Shown piece by piece: positions 44,502-53,155 of a stretch of DNA of 64,000 nucleotides; within the stretch, counting starts at the first letter, position 1; each line of letters starts with the position of its first letter. Origin of the DNA: Sphaerochaetaceae bacterium (lineage in GTDB: Bacteria > Spirochaetota > Spirochaetia > Sphaerochaetales > Sphaerochaetaceae). Where the stretch lies: NCBI GenBank assembly GCA_024405015.1, contig JAKSPE010000002.1, positions 1 to 64,000 of the forward strand, in the 5' to 3' direction. A program made the position numbers and the translations under genes. A model generated the notes under the pieces. The model searched no databases. It worked only from the letters and a program-made list of their open reading frames with translations, and was not told the DNA's origin.

Positions 44502-45019
44502 CGGCAACCTACCTTTGGAGTATTGTAAGTGTCCAAAACCAAGTCGTGTGACATCATGTTCCCATCGGGGTCATAGATGCCATAGAAGTCAAAAACATGA
44601 CCCTCAATAGCGTGACGAACCCAGATTTTTGCATCGTCGAACATGCGATGGTAAGGGATGCTTTCGATGCTGCACCAGAACGGTCTGGCTTCGTCTGTCT
44701 CAATCAGATTTCCGCTGTAGTTTGTAGCAATGAAGATGTTTCCAAATAGGTTGTTTCCAGGAATCATGAAGTTCACATGGCCGACAAGCTGCGGCTCTGA
44801 GATTTCAAGTCCGACCTCTTCGCGAACCTCGCGGATGACACAATCAAGTTCGGTTTCGCCGGCTTCCATCTGGCCGCCAGGTGCACAGATCCTGCCGAAA
44901 CCAAAGCCTTTCTCTTTTCGTTCAATCAGAAGGACGTTGCCCTTGCCGTCGAGGATGTAACAGTCTGAAAACAGCATCTGAGGCTTCCAGTTCTCCCATG
45001 CTCTTGGTTTTGCTTCCAT
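44498..45019 (-). CDS. Nudix hydrolase
   Basis: A 173-residue hydrolase of nucleoside diphosphates linked to another group. The Nudix box runs from [18 protein letters not shown] into REEVGLE, with all catalytic glutamates present. The start [14 protein letters not shown] is followed by a central beta sheet. It resembles MutT-like enzymes with 8-oxo-dGTP activity, but that is inference. It heads a minus-strand group with the aldo/keto reductase and YigZ and is divergent from deoC. Confidence 0.88.
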   Translation of the reverse strand: MEAKPRAWENWKPQMLFSDCYILDGKGNVLLIERKEKGFGFGRICAPGGQMEAGETELDCVIREVREEVGLEISEPQLVGHVNFMIPGNNLFGNIFIATNYSGNLIETDEARPFWCSIESIPYHRMFDDAKIWVRHAIEGHVFDFYGIYDPDGNMMSHDLVLDTYNTPKVGCR

Positions 45020-45140
45020 GCAAGGCTCCTTCGTGCGTCATACGGATGTTACAAGTATAATCCATACACAAGCATTGTTAAACTGTTCATTTTGGTTTAA
45101 TCTACCAACAGACTTAACGGGTCTGATTGGAGGAATGAAA

Positions 45141-45788
45141 ATGAATATCGCATCATATATCGACCATACCGTTCTTGCTGCAAACGCTCAGCAGGAGAAG
45201 ATTGAGAAGCTTTGTGAAGAGGCAAAGCAGTGGAAGTTCGCAAGTGTCTGCGTAAACACCTGCTGGACAAAGCTCTGTGCTGAAAAGCTCAAGGACACTG
45301 GCGTGAACGTCTGTGTCGTTGTCGGCTTCCCACTTGGTGCTATGTGCACAAAGGCAAAGGCATTTGAGGCAAAGTGTGCTGTCGAGGATGGTGCAACAGA
45401 AGTTGATATGGTCATCAACGTCGGTTGGCTCAAGGATCACAAGTTTGACCTTGTTGAAGAGGATATCCGTCAGGTCAAGCAGGCCTGTGGCGACAAGCAC
45501 CTCAAGGTCATCATTGAGACATGTCTTCTCACAGAAGAGGAGAAGGTCATGGCTTGTGAGCTTTCCGTCAAGGCTGGTGCAGATTTCGTCAAGACATCTA
45601 CAGGTTTCTCAACAGCAGGCGCAAAGGCTGAAGACGTTGCCCTTATGAGAAGAACAGTCGGCGACAAGGTCGGCGTCAAGGCAGCTGGCGGAATCAGAAC
45701 CTACGAGGATGCCATGAAGATGGTGGAAGCTGGTGCAAACCGCCTTGGTTGCAGCGCTGGTATCGCAATTGTCACAGCAGCAAAGTAA
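45141..45788 (+). CDS. deoC: Deoxyribose-phosphate aldolase
   Basis: A 215-residue class I aldolase that splits deoxyribose-5-phosphate into glyceraldehyde-3-phosphate and acetaldehyde. The Schiff-base lysine lies in [10 protein letters not shown] near 152, with the proton-relay lysine in [10 protein letters not shown] near 180. The length matches the short DeoC class. GGAGG lies seven bases before the ATG at 45141; the frame extends further upstream without a ribosome site. A thymidine-kinase-like gene follows after two bases. Confidence 0.95.
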   Translation: MNIASYIDHTVLAANAQQEKIEKLCEEAKQWKFASVCVNTCWTKLCAEKLKDTGVNVCVVVGFPLGAMCTKAKAFEAKCAVEDGATEVDMVINVGWLKDHKFDLVEEDIRQVKQACGDKHLKVIIETCLLTEEEKVMACELSVKAGADFVKTSTGFSTAGAKAEDVALMRRTVGDKVGVKAAGGIRTYEDAMKMVEAGANRLGCSAGIAIVTAAK

Positions 45789-45790
45789 GC

Positions 45791-46933
45791 ATGGTTCCAG
45801 TAGACGCAATCGTATCAAGTGAAGATTTCCTCAAGAGCCTTGGATTTCCGACATTGGAGGTCCATCAGACATTCTCCCATTTCGATTTCACACGTCCGGG
45901 GCGAAGAGTTCTGCTGATTGGACCTATGGGTTCTGGTAAGACAGAATTCGCCGCACGCGTGTGGAGAGATGCTGCAATCGCAAAGCGCAAGGGCGAGAAG
46001 GTCAAAGCTCTGACAAGTACAGAGGAAGTGGACCGCAGAAACGTCTTCTTCATCCGAAGCCAGATTGACGGTGTGCGTTTCACAGACTATCCAGATGATG
46101 CCATGGCATTCCGAAGCGGCTATGTCCGATGCGGAGACAATATTGCAAGAATCCGCGATTCATTTGATTTCGAGAAGGTCCTGGCCGACAACCCAACTGT
46201 CGGAACCTATATCATTGACGAGGCCTCTTTCTTTGATGAGAGACTGGCTTATGTCATCAGAAACGCAAGTTTGGAGAAGGGGATCATGTTCATTTTCCCG
46301 ACCCTGATTCTCAACTTCAGGCGCGATATTTTCAACAATGCGGCAAGACTGATGCTTGATATTGCAACCGATGTCATTCCACTTACCGCCTACTGTGAGC
46401 ACAACGACTGTCTCAAGGATGCCTTCTACACCTACCGCTACTACACCGTGGATGGTCGTGAGTGTCCAGCCCTTTACTTTGACCCTCTGATCATTGTCGG
46501 TGGTGACAGCACCAAGACCGGTTCCGATTGTCCGAACTATGCATCCCGTTGTGACGAGCACCACTTCCTGCCAGGTAAGGAGTATACCTTCTTTACCCTT
46601 AAGCCAATGGCCGAAGAAGCCAACAGGGGCAACATAAAGAAGCTCAAGACCGAGATTGAGAACATCAAATACAGCATGAAGAAGAGCCAGCTCTACAAGA
46701 ATCTTGCCGCAAGATACAAGGGCGATCCGAACGAGGAGGTCTATATGAACTCCCTGCGCCCGGACTATATTTCGGAGAAGGCTCTCATGTATCTGTTCAA
46801 TGAGCAGAACCTCGTTTCCGAGGATATGCTGATCCGACTGGTCAATGACCTGAACCTGGATCGTGAGTACATGTCTAAGGTGCTTGCGGACAACAGACGT
46901 CCAGTGTCTTTGGATCAGGGACTGTTGTTCTAA
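45791..46933 (+). CDS. Thymidine kinase-like P-loop protein, extended
   Basis: A 380-residue protein whose first 265 residues resemble TK1-type thymidine kinase. The P-loop is GPMGSGKTEFA near 43, the Walker B/lid motif is IIDEASFFDE near 141, and a zinc-lasso-like part has CEHNDC near 202 and RCDEHH near 255. The usual CxxC spacing is altered to CxxxxC. A helical tail of about 115 residues has no counterpart in ordinary TK1 (about 190-200 residues). It follows deoC by two bases, so nucleoside salvage is plausible. Another ATPase role cannot be excluded. Confidence 0.75.
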   Translation: MVPVDAIVSSEDFLKSLGFPTLEVHQTFSHFDFTRPGRRVLLIGPMGSGKTEFAARVWRDAAIAKRKGEKVKALTSTEEVDRRNVFFIRSQIDGVRFTDYPDDAMAFRSGYVRCGDNIARIRDSFDFEKVLADNPTVGTYIIDEASFFDERLAYVIRNASLEKGIMFIFPTLILNFRRDIFNNAARLMLDIATDVIPLTAYCEHNDCLKDAFYTYRYYTVDGRECPALYFDPLIIVGGDSTKTGSDCPNYASRCDEHHFLPGKEYTFFTLKPMAEEANRGNIKKLKTEIENIKYSMKKSQLYKNLAARYKGDPNEEVYMNSLRPDYISEKALMYLFNEQNLVSEDMLIRLVNDLNLDREYMSKVLADNRRPVSLDQGLLF

Positions 46934-46948
46934 TTTTACGGACAGTAA

Positions 46949-46977
46949 TTGACACAAACCAGTTAGAACTATAAAAC
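46949..46977 (+). promoter_or_regulatory. Promoter of the aminotransferase gene
   Basis: TTGACA, a 17-base spacer and TAAAAC (or TATAAA with a shorter spacer), 30 bases before the start codon. Confidence 0.65.
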
Positions 46978-47007
46978 TTTTCTCATCTATAAATAGAGAG
47001 GATTGCT

Positions 47008-48291
47008 ATGCACGAACTCGCAGCCAAGCTTAATGAGACACTCAAGGCCACATGCGCCTATGAACTTCTTTCAGATTATGGAAAGAGAATGTATGTTCCT
47101 AAGGGAATCATCGTCCAGTCCGCAGAAGCCAAGCAGAAGGCTTCCCAGTACAATGCCACAATCGGTGTTGCACTCGAGAAGGGAACTGCCATGTTCATTC
47201 CAGCCATGAAGGCTCAGTTCGCTGATACCATGAAGGTCGGAGAGATTTTCCCTTACGCACCAATGGGCGGCAACCCAGCTCTGAGAAAGATCTGGAAGGA
47301 TGAGATGTACCTCAAGAACCCAAGTCTTGCAGGCAAGCAGATCTCACTTCCAATTGTGACAAGCGGTCTTACAAATGCGCTGAGCATTGTCTGTTCACTC
47401 TTCTTGGATGAAGGTGACAGCGTTGTTCTTCCTGACATGTATTGGGAGAACTACAATCTGATTCTTGACGAGCAGCGTCAGGCCAAGAAGGTCCTGTTCC
47501 CGATCTTCGGTGCAGAGGGCTTCAACATTGCAGGTCTTGATAAGGCACTCTGTGATGCCGGTGACAAGGCTGTTGTGATTCTGAACTTCCCGAACAACCC
47601 AACCGGATACACACCGACAGCAAAGGAATCCGATGCGATTGCTGCTCTTCTGAAAAAGCATGCAGAAGCAGGTCAGAAGCTTGCCGTCATCACAGACGAT
47701 GCTTACTTCGGACTGTTCTTCGACGATGAGCCTTGCAAGGAAAGTCTCTTTGCAAAGATCTGTGACTGCCACAGCAATCTTCTTGCTGTCAAGTGTGATG
47801 CCGCTACAAAGGAAGAGATGGTCTGGGGTTTCCGAATCGCATTCGTGACCTATGGCGCAAAGGACTTCACCGAGGAGCAGTATGATGCACTGATGCAGAA
47901 GACCATGGGTGCTATCCGCGGATCTCTGTCCTGCTGCACAACATCTGGCCAGAACATCCTTCTCAAGGGTATGGCCGATGCCAATTACCATGCTGACAAG
48001 GTTGCAGGCATCAAGAAGATCGGCGAGCGCTACTTCGCACTCAGAAATGCTCTGAAAAAATATGAGGGCAACGACAACATGAAAGCACTTCCATTCAACA
48101 GCGGCTATTTCATGAGCTTTGAATGCAAGTGTGATGCAGAGGCTCTCAGACAGAACCTTCTGAACAATTACCAGACTGGTGTCATCCGCCTGGATGACCA
48201 CCATATCCGCCTTGCTTTCTCAAGCGTTGACGCTGAGAACATCGAGGGTCTGGTAGACACCGTCTACAAGGCAGCTGCAGACCTGATCTGA
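47008..48291 (+). CDS. Class I/II PLP-dependent aminotransferase
   Basis: A 427-residue fold-type I aminotransferase. It shows the substrate loop APMGGNPALRKIW, the NFPNNPTGYTP cofactor motif near 191 and DDAYFGLFFDD. A lysine in AVKCDAATKEEMVWGFRI near 261-268 is the likely PLP Schiff base, and the following FR can bind carboxylate. AGAGAGG precedes the ATG. The substrate amino acid cannot be told from the sequence. Confidence 0.88.
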   Translation: MHELAAKLNETLKATCAYELLSDYGKRMYVPKGIIVQSAEAKQKASQYNATIGVALEKGTAMFIPAMKAQFADTMKVGEIFPYAPMGGNPALRKIWKDEMYLKNPSLAGKQISLPIVTSGLTNALSIVCSLFLDEGDSVVLPDMYWENYNLILDEQRQAKKVLFPIFGAEGFNIAGLDKALCDAGDKAVVILNFPNNPTGYTPTAKESDAIAALLKKHAEAGQKLAVITDDAYFGLFFDDEPCKESLFAKICDCHSNLLAVKCDAATKEEMVWGFRIAFVTYGAKDFTEEQYDALMQKTMGAIRGSLSCCTTSGQNILLKGMADANYHADKVAGIKKIGERYFALRNALKKYEGNDNMKALPFNSGYFMSFECKCDAEALRQNLLNNYQTGVIRLDDHHIRLAFSSVDAENIEGLVDTVYKAAADLI

Positions 48292-48317
48292 GCCGTTGGC
48301 AAGGTAAGGTCTGACAA

Positions 48318-48375
48318 ACCGGAGTTCGTACGTTCCTGGAAATCCTCCGGTCAATAAAACAAAACTATTAGAGGA
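48318..48375 (+). promoter_or_regulatory. Candidate preQ1-I riboswitch
   Basis: The stem ACCGGAG/CTCCGGT encloses TTCGTAC, and an A-rich tail AATAAAACAAAACTA leads into the ribosome site AGAGG. The order stem, TTCnnnC loop, stem, A-rich ACTA tail resembles preQ1-I aptamers. The downstream gene encodes a predicted queuosine-precursor transporter. The loop is longer than in typical examples, so this is only a candidate. Confidence 0.4.
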
Positions 48376-48378
48376 AAC

Positions 48379-49083
48379 ATGAACAGCAAAATTTCAAAAT
48401 GGTCCAGTCAGGACTATCTGATTGGACTCTCCATGTTCTATGCAGTTGTTGCAGTCACAATGAACATCTTCTGCATGAAATCACTCAGCTTCGGATCCTC
48501 CATCATCATCTGTGATGGAGGACTTCTGATCAGTTGGGGCGTCTTTCTCATTTCCAACGTCATTGTTGAGGTTTGGGATGAAAGGACTTCACTAAAGATC
48601 GTCACACTCACCGCCATTGCCTCGTTTGTGATCATGCTCATCGGTAAGCTCATCGTCTACATCCCGACTTTGGCCGATTATCAGGATCAGGCAAACGCCT
48701 ATGCCCAGATCTTCTCCAACGGTCCACGAACAATCCTCTCCAGTGTCACAGCATTCTGGGTCGGAAACTATGTGAATGTGCATATCATTGCCAAAATCAA
48801 GGAATCTTTGGATGCACGCAGTCGGGAGAACCGACTTCTGTTCTTCTTCCGCGCTGCCATCTCCACGCTGGTCGGTCAGCTTGCGGACAATGCTCTTTTC
48901 ATGATTCTGGCTTTTGCGCCGATTGGAATCTCGCTCTACGAGATGGGATGGTACGACATTATGACAGCAGTACTTTCCGGAACACTGATTGAACTTGTGG
49001 TCGAATCTTGCCTTGTTCCGTTCATTACCATACCATTGGTAAGAAGAATCCAAAAGGTCAAAAGAGGGGAGATCGTCGCATGA
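48379..49083 (+). CDS. VUT-family queuosine precursor transporter (YhhQ-like)
   Basis: A 234-residue inner-membrane protein with about six helices, belonging to the VUT/ECF-like YhhQ family. The signature SNVIVEVWDE lies after helix 2. Homologues import preQ0 or preQ1 for queuosine in tRNA. AGAGG precedes the ATG. It overlaps the SDR gene by 4 bp (ATGA). A preQ1-like element may lie in its leader. Confidence 0.85.
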   Translation: MNSKISKWSSQDYLIGLSMFYAVVAVTMNIFCMKSLSFGSSIIICDGGLLISWGVFLISNVIVEVWDERTSLKIVTLTAIASFVIMLIGKLIVYIPTLADYQDQANAYAQIFSNGPRTILSSVTAFWVGNYVNVHIIAKIKESLDARSRENRLLFFFRAAISTLVGQLADNALFMILAFAPIGISLYEMGWYDIMTAVLSGTLIELVVESCLVPFITIPLVRRIQKVKRGEIVA

Positions 49084-49736
49084 AGGTCGTCGTATCAGGA
49101 GCATCCAAGGGAATCGGCAAGGCAACCGCTCTGCTGTTTCTGAAACATGGTCATGAGGTTTTTGGAATCGATGTGCTGCCATCGGATATTCAGGATAGCC
49201 TTTACACCCATTTCATTGCCGATATCACAAAACCTGATACGCTGCCGCAAATCGACGGGGTTGGCATTCTCATCAATAACGCAGGCGTCCAGGATAGCGT
49301 TGATGATATTGCCGTGAACCTAAAAGGAAACATGAACGTGACTGAGCGCTATGCGTTTCAGAGCGATATCCATAGCGTTCTGTTCATTGCATCAGCCTCG
49401 GCCCACACCGGAGCGGAGTTTCCTGCCTACAGCGCTTCCAAGGGTGGCATTCTTGCCTACATGAAGAACACGGCACTTAGGCTTGTCCCTTATGGGGCAA
49501 CCTGCAACAGTCTTTCTCCAGGTGGAGTCACCACCGAGCTCAACAAGCCGGTGATGGAAGATCCAAAACTGTGGAAGCAGATTATGGATGTGACACCACT
49601 TAAGAAGTGGGCAAGTGCGCAGGAGATTGCACAGTGGTGCTATTTTATGACTGCGGTAAATACCTCCTGTACCGGTCAGGACATTCTGATCGACAACGGG
49701 GAAAAAGACCTGAACAGCAGTTTTGTGTGGGTATGA
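49080..49736 (+). CDS. Short-chain dehydrogenase/reductase
   Basis: A 218-residue NAD(P)-dependent oxidoreductase. The cofactor motif is SGASKGIG at 6-13, NNAG is in LINNAGVQ, and the catalytic YSASK is near 117. I chose the ATG at 49080 inside the stop of the transporter gene; the frame is open upstream but overlaps that gene. Translational coupling is likely. The substrate is unknown. Confidence 0.9.
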   Translation: MKVVVSGASKGIGKATALLFLKHGHEVFGIDVLPSDIQDSLYTHFIADITKPDTLPQIDGVGILINNAGVQDSVDDIAVNLKGNMNVTERYAFQSDIHSVLFIASASAHTGAEFPAYSASKGGILAYMKNTALRLVPYGATCNSLSPGGVTTELNKPVMEDPKLWKQIMDVTPLKKWASAQEIAQWCYFMTAVNTSCTGQDILIDNGEKDLNSSFVWV

Positions 49737-49753
49737 TTTGACAGACCAAAAAC

Positions 49754-49786
49754 AAAGAGCCAACTGAAAAAACAGTTGGCTCTTTT
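49754..49786. terminator. Bidirectional terminator
   Basis: AAAGAGCCAACTG/CAGTTGGCTCTTT around a six-A loop, with T runs on both strands. It serves the SDR and flavodoxin-like genes, which converge here. Confidence 0.93.
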
Positions 49787-49806
49787 CATGTTAGGCTATG
49801 GTTTGC

Positions 49807-50397
49807 TCAATCCTGGATGTAGGATGCAAGGTTGTCTGCGTACAGGTCAATCTCCTGTCCGAGCTGCTCGGATGGGCGAACCAGACTCTCGGTTCCCTCA
49901 AGATGGGCAAGTCCCTGCACTGGCTGATGGCAGGTAGGAATGTCTGCGTGGATGCCGAACGGAATGTGGATCATGCCGTTTCCCTGTGCCCAATAGATCA
50001 TGGAATCCAAAGCTCTAGAACCTTCGCAAAGAGAATACTTGCAGGATGTGAAACAGGCGAAGAACTTATCGGCAAGTGCCTTGTCCTCGCACATGGCGAA
50101 GGTGCTGTCGATGAAGGTCTTCATTTCAGCAGAGACGTTACCGAATCTGGTTGGGCTTCCGAAAATGACCATATCGCTTTTTAGAAGCTTCTCCGGAGTT
50201 ACGACCGGAAGCTCCATGATCTGCTCGTAGAAATCGTTTGCGGTTTCCTCGCGGTTTGCCCAGATATGAAGATCGGTGTCTTCGACTCGGTAGAATCGGA
50301 CATCTACATTACGTTTTTCAAGTGCTTCCTTGAGATAAGAACCGATGATATAGCAATTGCCGTTAACACTGTGGATGATAATGCTGCAGCGCTTCAT
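49807..50397 (-). CDS. Flavodoxin-like FMN reductase
   Basis: A 196-residue protein of the NADPH-dependent FMN reductase/WrbA-like group. The FMN phosphate loop reads HSVNGNCYIIG near the start, and FGSPTRFGNVSAEMKTFID follows the central strand. I chose the ATG at 50397 because GGAGGT lies five bases before it; the frame is open 23 codons more. Cysteines at FFACFTSCKYSLC are noteworthy. The electron partner is unknown. Confidence 0.88.
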   Translation of the reverse strand: MKRCSIIIHSVNGNCYIIGSYLKEALEKRNVDVRFYRVEDTDLHIWANREETANDFYEQIMELPVVTPEKLLKSDMVIFGSPTRFGNVSAEMKTFIDSTFAMCEDKALADKFFACFTSCKYSLCEGSRALDSMIYWAQGNGMIHIPFGIHADIPTCHQPVQGLAHLEGTESLVRPSEQLGQEIDLYADNLASYIQD

Positions 50398-50600
50398 TTG
50401 GCACCTCCTGTTCATTGCTGTAATAAATATACCATCAAAATCGGAATTGCGTAAAATAATGCACACATATTATTAATATTTACAAAATTGTTCTGCTGTA
50501 GTATTTTAGAAGGTAAGGCATAGTAATGGAAAAATTGCATTTCTTTCCTTTGGCCATGGGCAAAATACGGCACTCGGAAAGGATATGCTTAGGAGATGGC

Positions 50601-51227
50601 ATGAAAAAAGCTCTTTTGATTGTTGTTCTTGCATTGCTGTTGGTTGGGCAGACATTTGCCGACAGTAGTCACACATCAGTCGTTACTTTAAATAGCATTG
50701 TCTTGGGAAATGTGCAGGAAAATCCGAACATCGTCATCGGTATCCAGACTTCTGGAGATGATGTCATGACTTCCAGCAGGGAAACCACAACCATCACAGG
50801 TCTTAACCTGACAGCGGATGGTTCCTTCTCCTTTGTGCTCATGACCTCTGAGCAGGTCATTCTCAGTGCAACAAAGAGAACCCAGATGGAGATTGAAATC
50901 ACTGCAGAAGGATTCGACCTCTACGATTATGACTATACAGGAGCCTCAAACGGCTCATCCGGAGAGTCCAAGGCCAAGATGAAGAGCGCAGTTCCTCTTC
51001 TGTCCACCACTCCGGAGATCAATATCCCAACCTTTTTCGGCAATGACCAGAATGTAAGCGTTTCTCACAGCAACGAGAACAAGAACAAGATTTCCATCAT
51101 GTTCCTGCCTGGAATGACCAAGGAGAATCTCGTTTTGGGTACATTCACCATTGACTGGAAGGGAAAGAGACCACTGGATGCCGGTATCTACATGGCAAGT
51201 GTCTCCATAAAATACAGCACAAACTGA
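50601..51227 (+). CDS. Small secreted beta-sandwich protein
   Basis: A 208-residue exported protein with signal peptide MKKALLIVVLALLLVGQTFA. The mature part is rich in Ser, Thr and Asn with alternating strands. Its C-terminus GTFTIDWKGKRPLDAGIYMA resembles that of the protein at 63341, so both belong to one family. No enzyme motif is visible. The C-terminal layout is like surface or pilus-type adhesin modules. AGGAGA precedes the ATG. The MATE gene starts 4 bp later. Confidence 0.7.
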   Translation: MKKALLIVVLALLLVGQTFADSSHTSVVTLNSIVLGNVQENPNIVIGIQTSGDDVMTSSRETTTITGLNLTADGSFSFVLMTSEQVILSATKRTQMEIEITAEGFDLYDYDYTGASNGSSGESKAKMKSAVPLLSTTPEINIPTFFGNDQNVSVSHSNENKNKISIMFLPGMTKENLVLGTFTIDWKGKRPLDAGIYMASVSIKYSTN

Positions 51228-51231
51228 TCTC

Positions 51232-52647
51232 ATGGGTCTCAGAAAGGGGTTTGACTGGAAGGACTTTCTAAAGCGTATTGCTGTCATTGCAATACCAGTG
51301 GCTCTTCAGAACCTTCTTTCTACGACCGGAACCATGGTGGATACCATGATGATAGCCCCTTTGGGAGAGAACACCGTAGGTGCGGTCGGTCTTTGTGCAC
51401 AATTTGCGAATCTGATTCTTGCAGGCTACTGGGGTTTTGTCGGCGGAGGAATTCTGTTCATCTCTCAGTATTGGGGAGCCCGGGACGAGGACGGCATTAA
51501 CCGCAGCTATGGTATGATGCTGACTTGCATGCTGACCGTAGGGCTTGTCGCTTCGGCCTTCGCGCTTGCCGCTCCGCACTTGATCATGAGGCTCTACACC
51601 GACAAGGTTGTGATCCAGGAAATCGGTATCTGTTACCTTAAGGTTGTGGGTTTTGCCTATCCGCTTCAGATCTTCTCCATCGCAGCCAGTACACTGCTGC
51701 GCTCTACCGAGAGGGTTCGAATTCCATTGTATGCTGCAATTGCTAGCGTGCTGACGAACATCTTCCTCAACTGGGTGTTCATCTATGGCCATTTTGGAAT
51801 GCCTGCCTTGGGTGTTCGAGGAGCAGCCCTTGCCACCGTTTGTGCGGCCGCTATGAATGTGATTGTCATCTTCCTTTGCTCTGGCTTTACGCATTACCGT
51901 TACATCTTCCGCGTGCGCGCCCACTTCCGATGGGACCGAGAAAAGACCGCTGAGTTTTTCCGAAAGTGTTTTCCGATCATCTGCAACGAGCTTTTCATCG
52001 GTATCGGCAATATGACGGTGAATGTGGTTCTTGGAAGGCAGAGCGAGCAGACCATTGCGGCGTTGGCTGTGTTCCGAACCATTGAAGGACTGATCATCGG
52101 ATTCTTCGTAGGATTTTCCAGTGCGTCCTCGGTCCTGGTTGGAAAGGATGTTGGTGCAGGAGAGCTGGATGAGGCCTATGAGAGAGCCAAGCGTTTGATT
52201 CCTCTGTGCAGCCTGAGCATCTTTGTTACAGGAGTGCTCGTGAACATGTTCAAACCACTGATTCTGCATGCCATGGGACTTTCCGGTCAGTCGTTTGAAA
52301 TCTGTAGGTACATTGTTCTGATTTACACGATCTTCGGCGTCATCCGTATGGGCAACTGGTGTATGAACGATACGTATCGAGCCTCGGGCGATGCCATTAC
52401 CGGAACGGTGCTTGAGATTGTGTTCATGTATGTCATGGTGCTTCCTTGCGTGTGTCTTGCCGGACTTAAGTTCAAAGTCTCGATCTACCTGCTGTTCCCG
52501 CTGGTCTATTGCGATGAGATCGTTCGATTTGTGATTATGCAGATACACCTGTATTCTGGTAAGTGGGTCAGACCGGTAACAGAGCAGGGTCTGGCTGTTT
52601 TGGAAGCTTTCCGTCAAAAGAGAAAGGGTAGAGGAGCTGCGGTATGA
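51232..52647 (+). CDS. MATE-family efflux transporter
   Basis: A 471-residue inner-membrane antiporter with about twelve helices. It begins with a basic amphipathic start FDWKDFLKRIAVIAIPVALQ and has LSTTGTMVDTMMIAPLGENT typical of MATE helix 1-2. It is 4 bp after the secreted-protein gene and overlaps the next gene by 4 bp. Its sequence differs clearly from the MATE at 34256, so it is not a recent duplicate. The substrate is unknown. Confidence 0.9.
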   Translation: MGLRKGFDWKDFLKRIAVIAIPVALQNLLSTTGTMVDTMMIAPLGENTVGAVGLCAQFANLILAGYWGFVGGGILFISQYWGARDEDGINRSYGMMLTCMLTVGLVASAFALAAPHLIMRLYTDKVVIQEIGICYLKVVGFAYPLQIFSIAASTLLRSTERVRIPLYAAIASVLTNIFLNWVFIYGHFGMPALGVRGAALATVCAAAMNVIVIFLCSGFTHYRYIFRVRAHFRWDREKTAEFFRKCFPIICNELFIGIGNMTVNVVLGRQSEQTIAALAVFRTIEGLIIGFFVGFSSASSVLVGKDVGAGELDEAYERAKRLIPLCSLSIFVTGVLVNMFKPLILHAMGLSGQSFEICRYIVLIYTIFGVIRMGNWCMNDTYRASGDAITGTVLEIVFMYVMVLPCVCLAGLKFKVSIYLLFPLVYCDEIVRFVIMQIHLYSGKWVRPVTEQGLAVLEAFRQKRKGRGAAV

Positions 52648-53042
52648 ATTTTTCCTTCAAAAGATTCTTCATTTGCATGGGAATTCAGGCTCCCATTGCA
52701 CTGGGTGCCTCCTTTGCACGAGGCCTTGCGGTAGCCAATTCTGCAAAGGCGGTTCTCATGAGCCTTTGTGATGGCTTTTTCCTCTCTGGTGCCTTGATGC
52801 TGTTTGCCGCAGGCCTTGCCTGGACATTCGGCGAAGGGGTCGGTGATGGACTTTCGTACAGCGTGCAGCGTTTCTTTACCCGTCGTGGTTCTGGCTATGA
52901 GGAGAACCGACGGGAAAGCTATGCCGATTACAAAGAGCGAAAACATGCAAAGAAACCGCATGTTCTTGAGATGCTGCTGTCTGCCGTTCCGTTTCTTCTT
53001 GTTGCGGCACTTCTGCTTTTGCTGTATTCCCGCATCGGTTGA
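52644..53042 (+). CDS. DUF3899-like small membrane protein
   Basis: A 132-residue protein with three hydrophobic segments: near 10-25, 38-65 and 110-130. Between the second and third is a charged loop with RRESYADYKERKHAKK. This layout resembles DUF3899 membrane proteins, but I am not certain. It overlaps the MATE gene by 4 bp (ATGA), so the two are made together. No function is known. Confidence 0.6.
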   Translation: MNFSFKRFFICMGIQAPIALGASFARGLAVANSAKAVLMSLCDGFFLSGALMLFAAGLAWTFGEGVGDGLSYSVQRFFTRRGSGYEENRRESYADYKERKHAKKPHVLEMLLSAVPFLLVAALLLLLYSRIG

Positions 53043-53155
53043 TTTACTTTAGTAAAAAATTAAAATCATTTTCCTCCATATAATATAGAATCCGAAGGGA
53101 TTTGCTGATACAATGTACAGACCTATTTTTGAAATTATTTTACGGAGGAGTAAAA

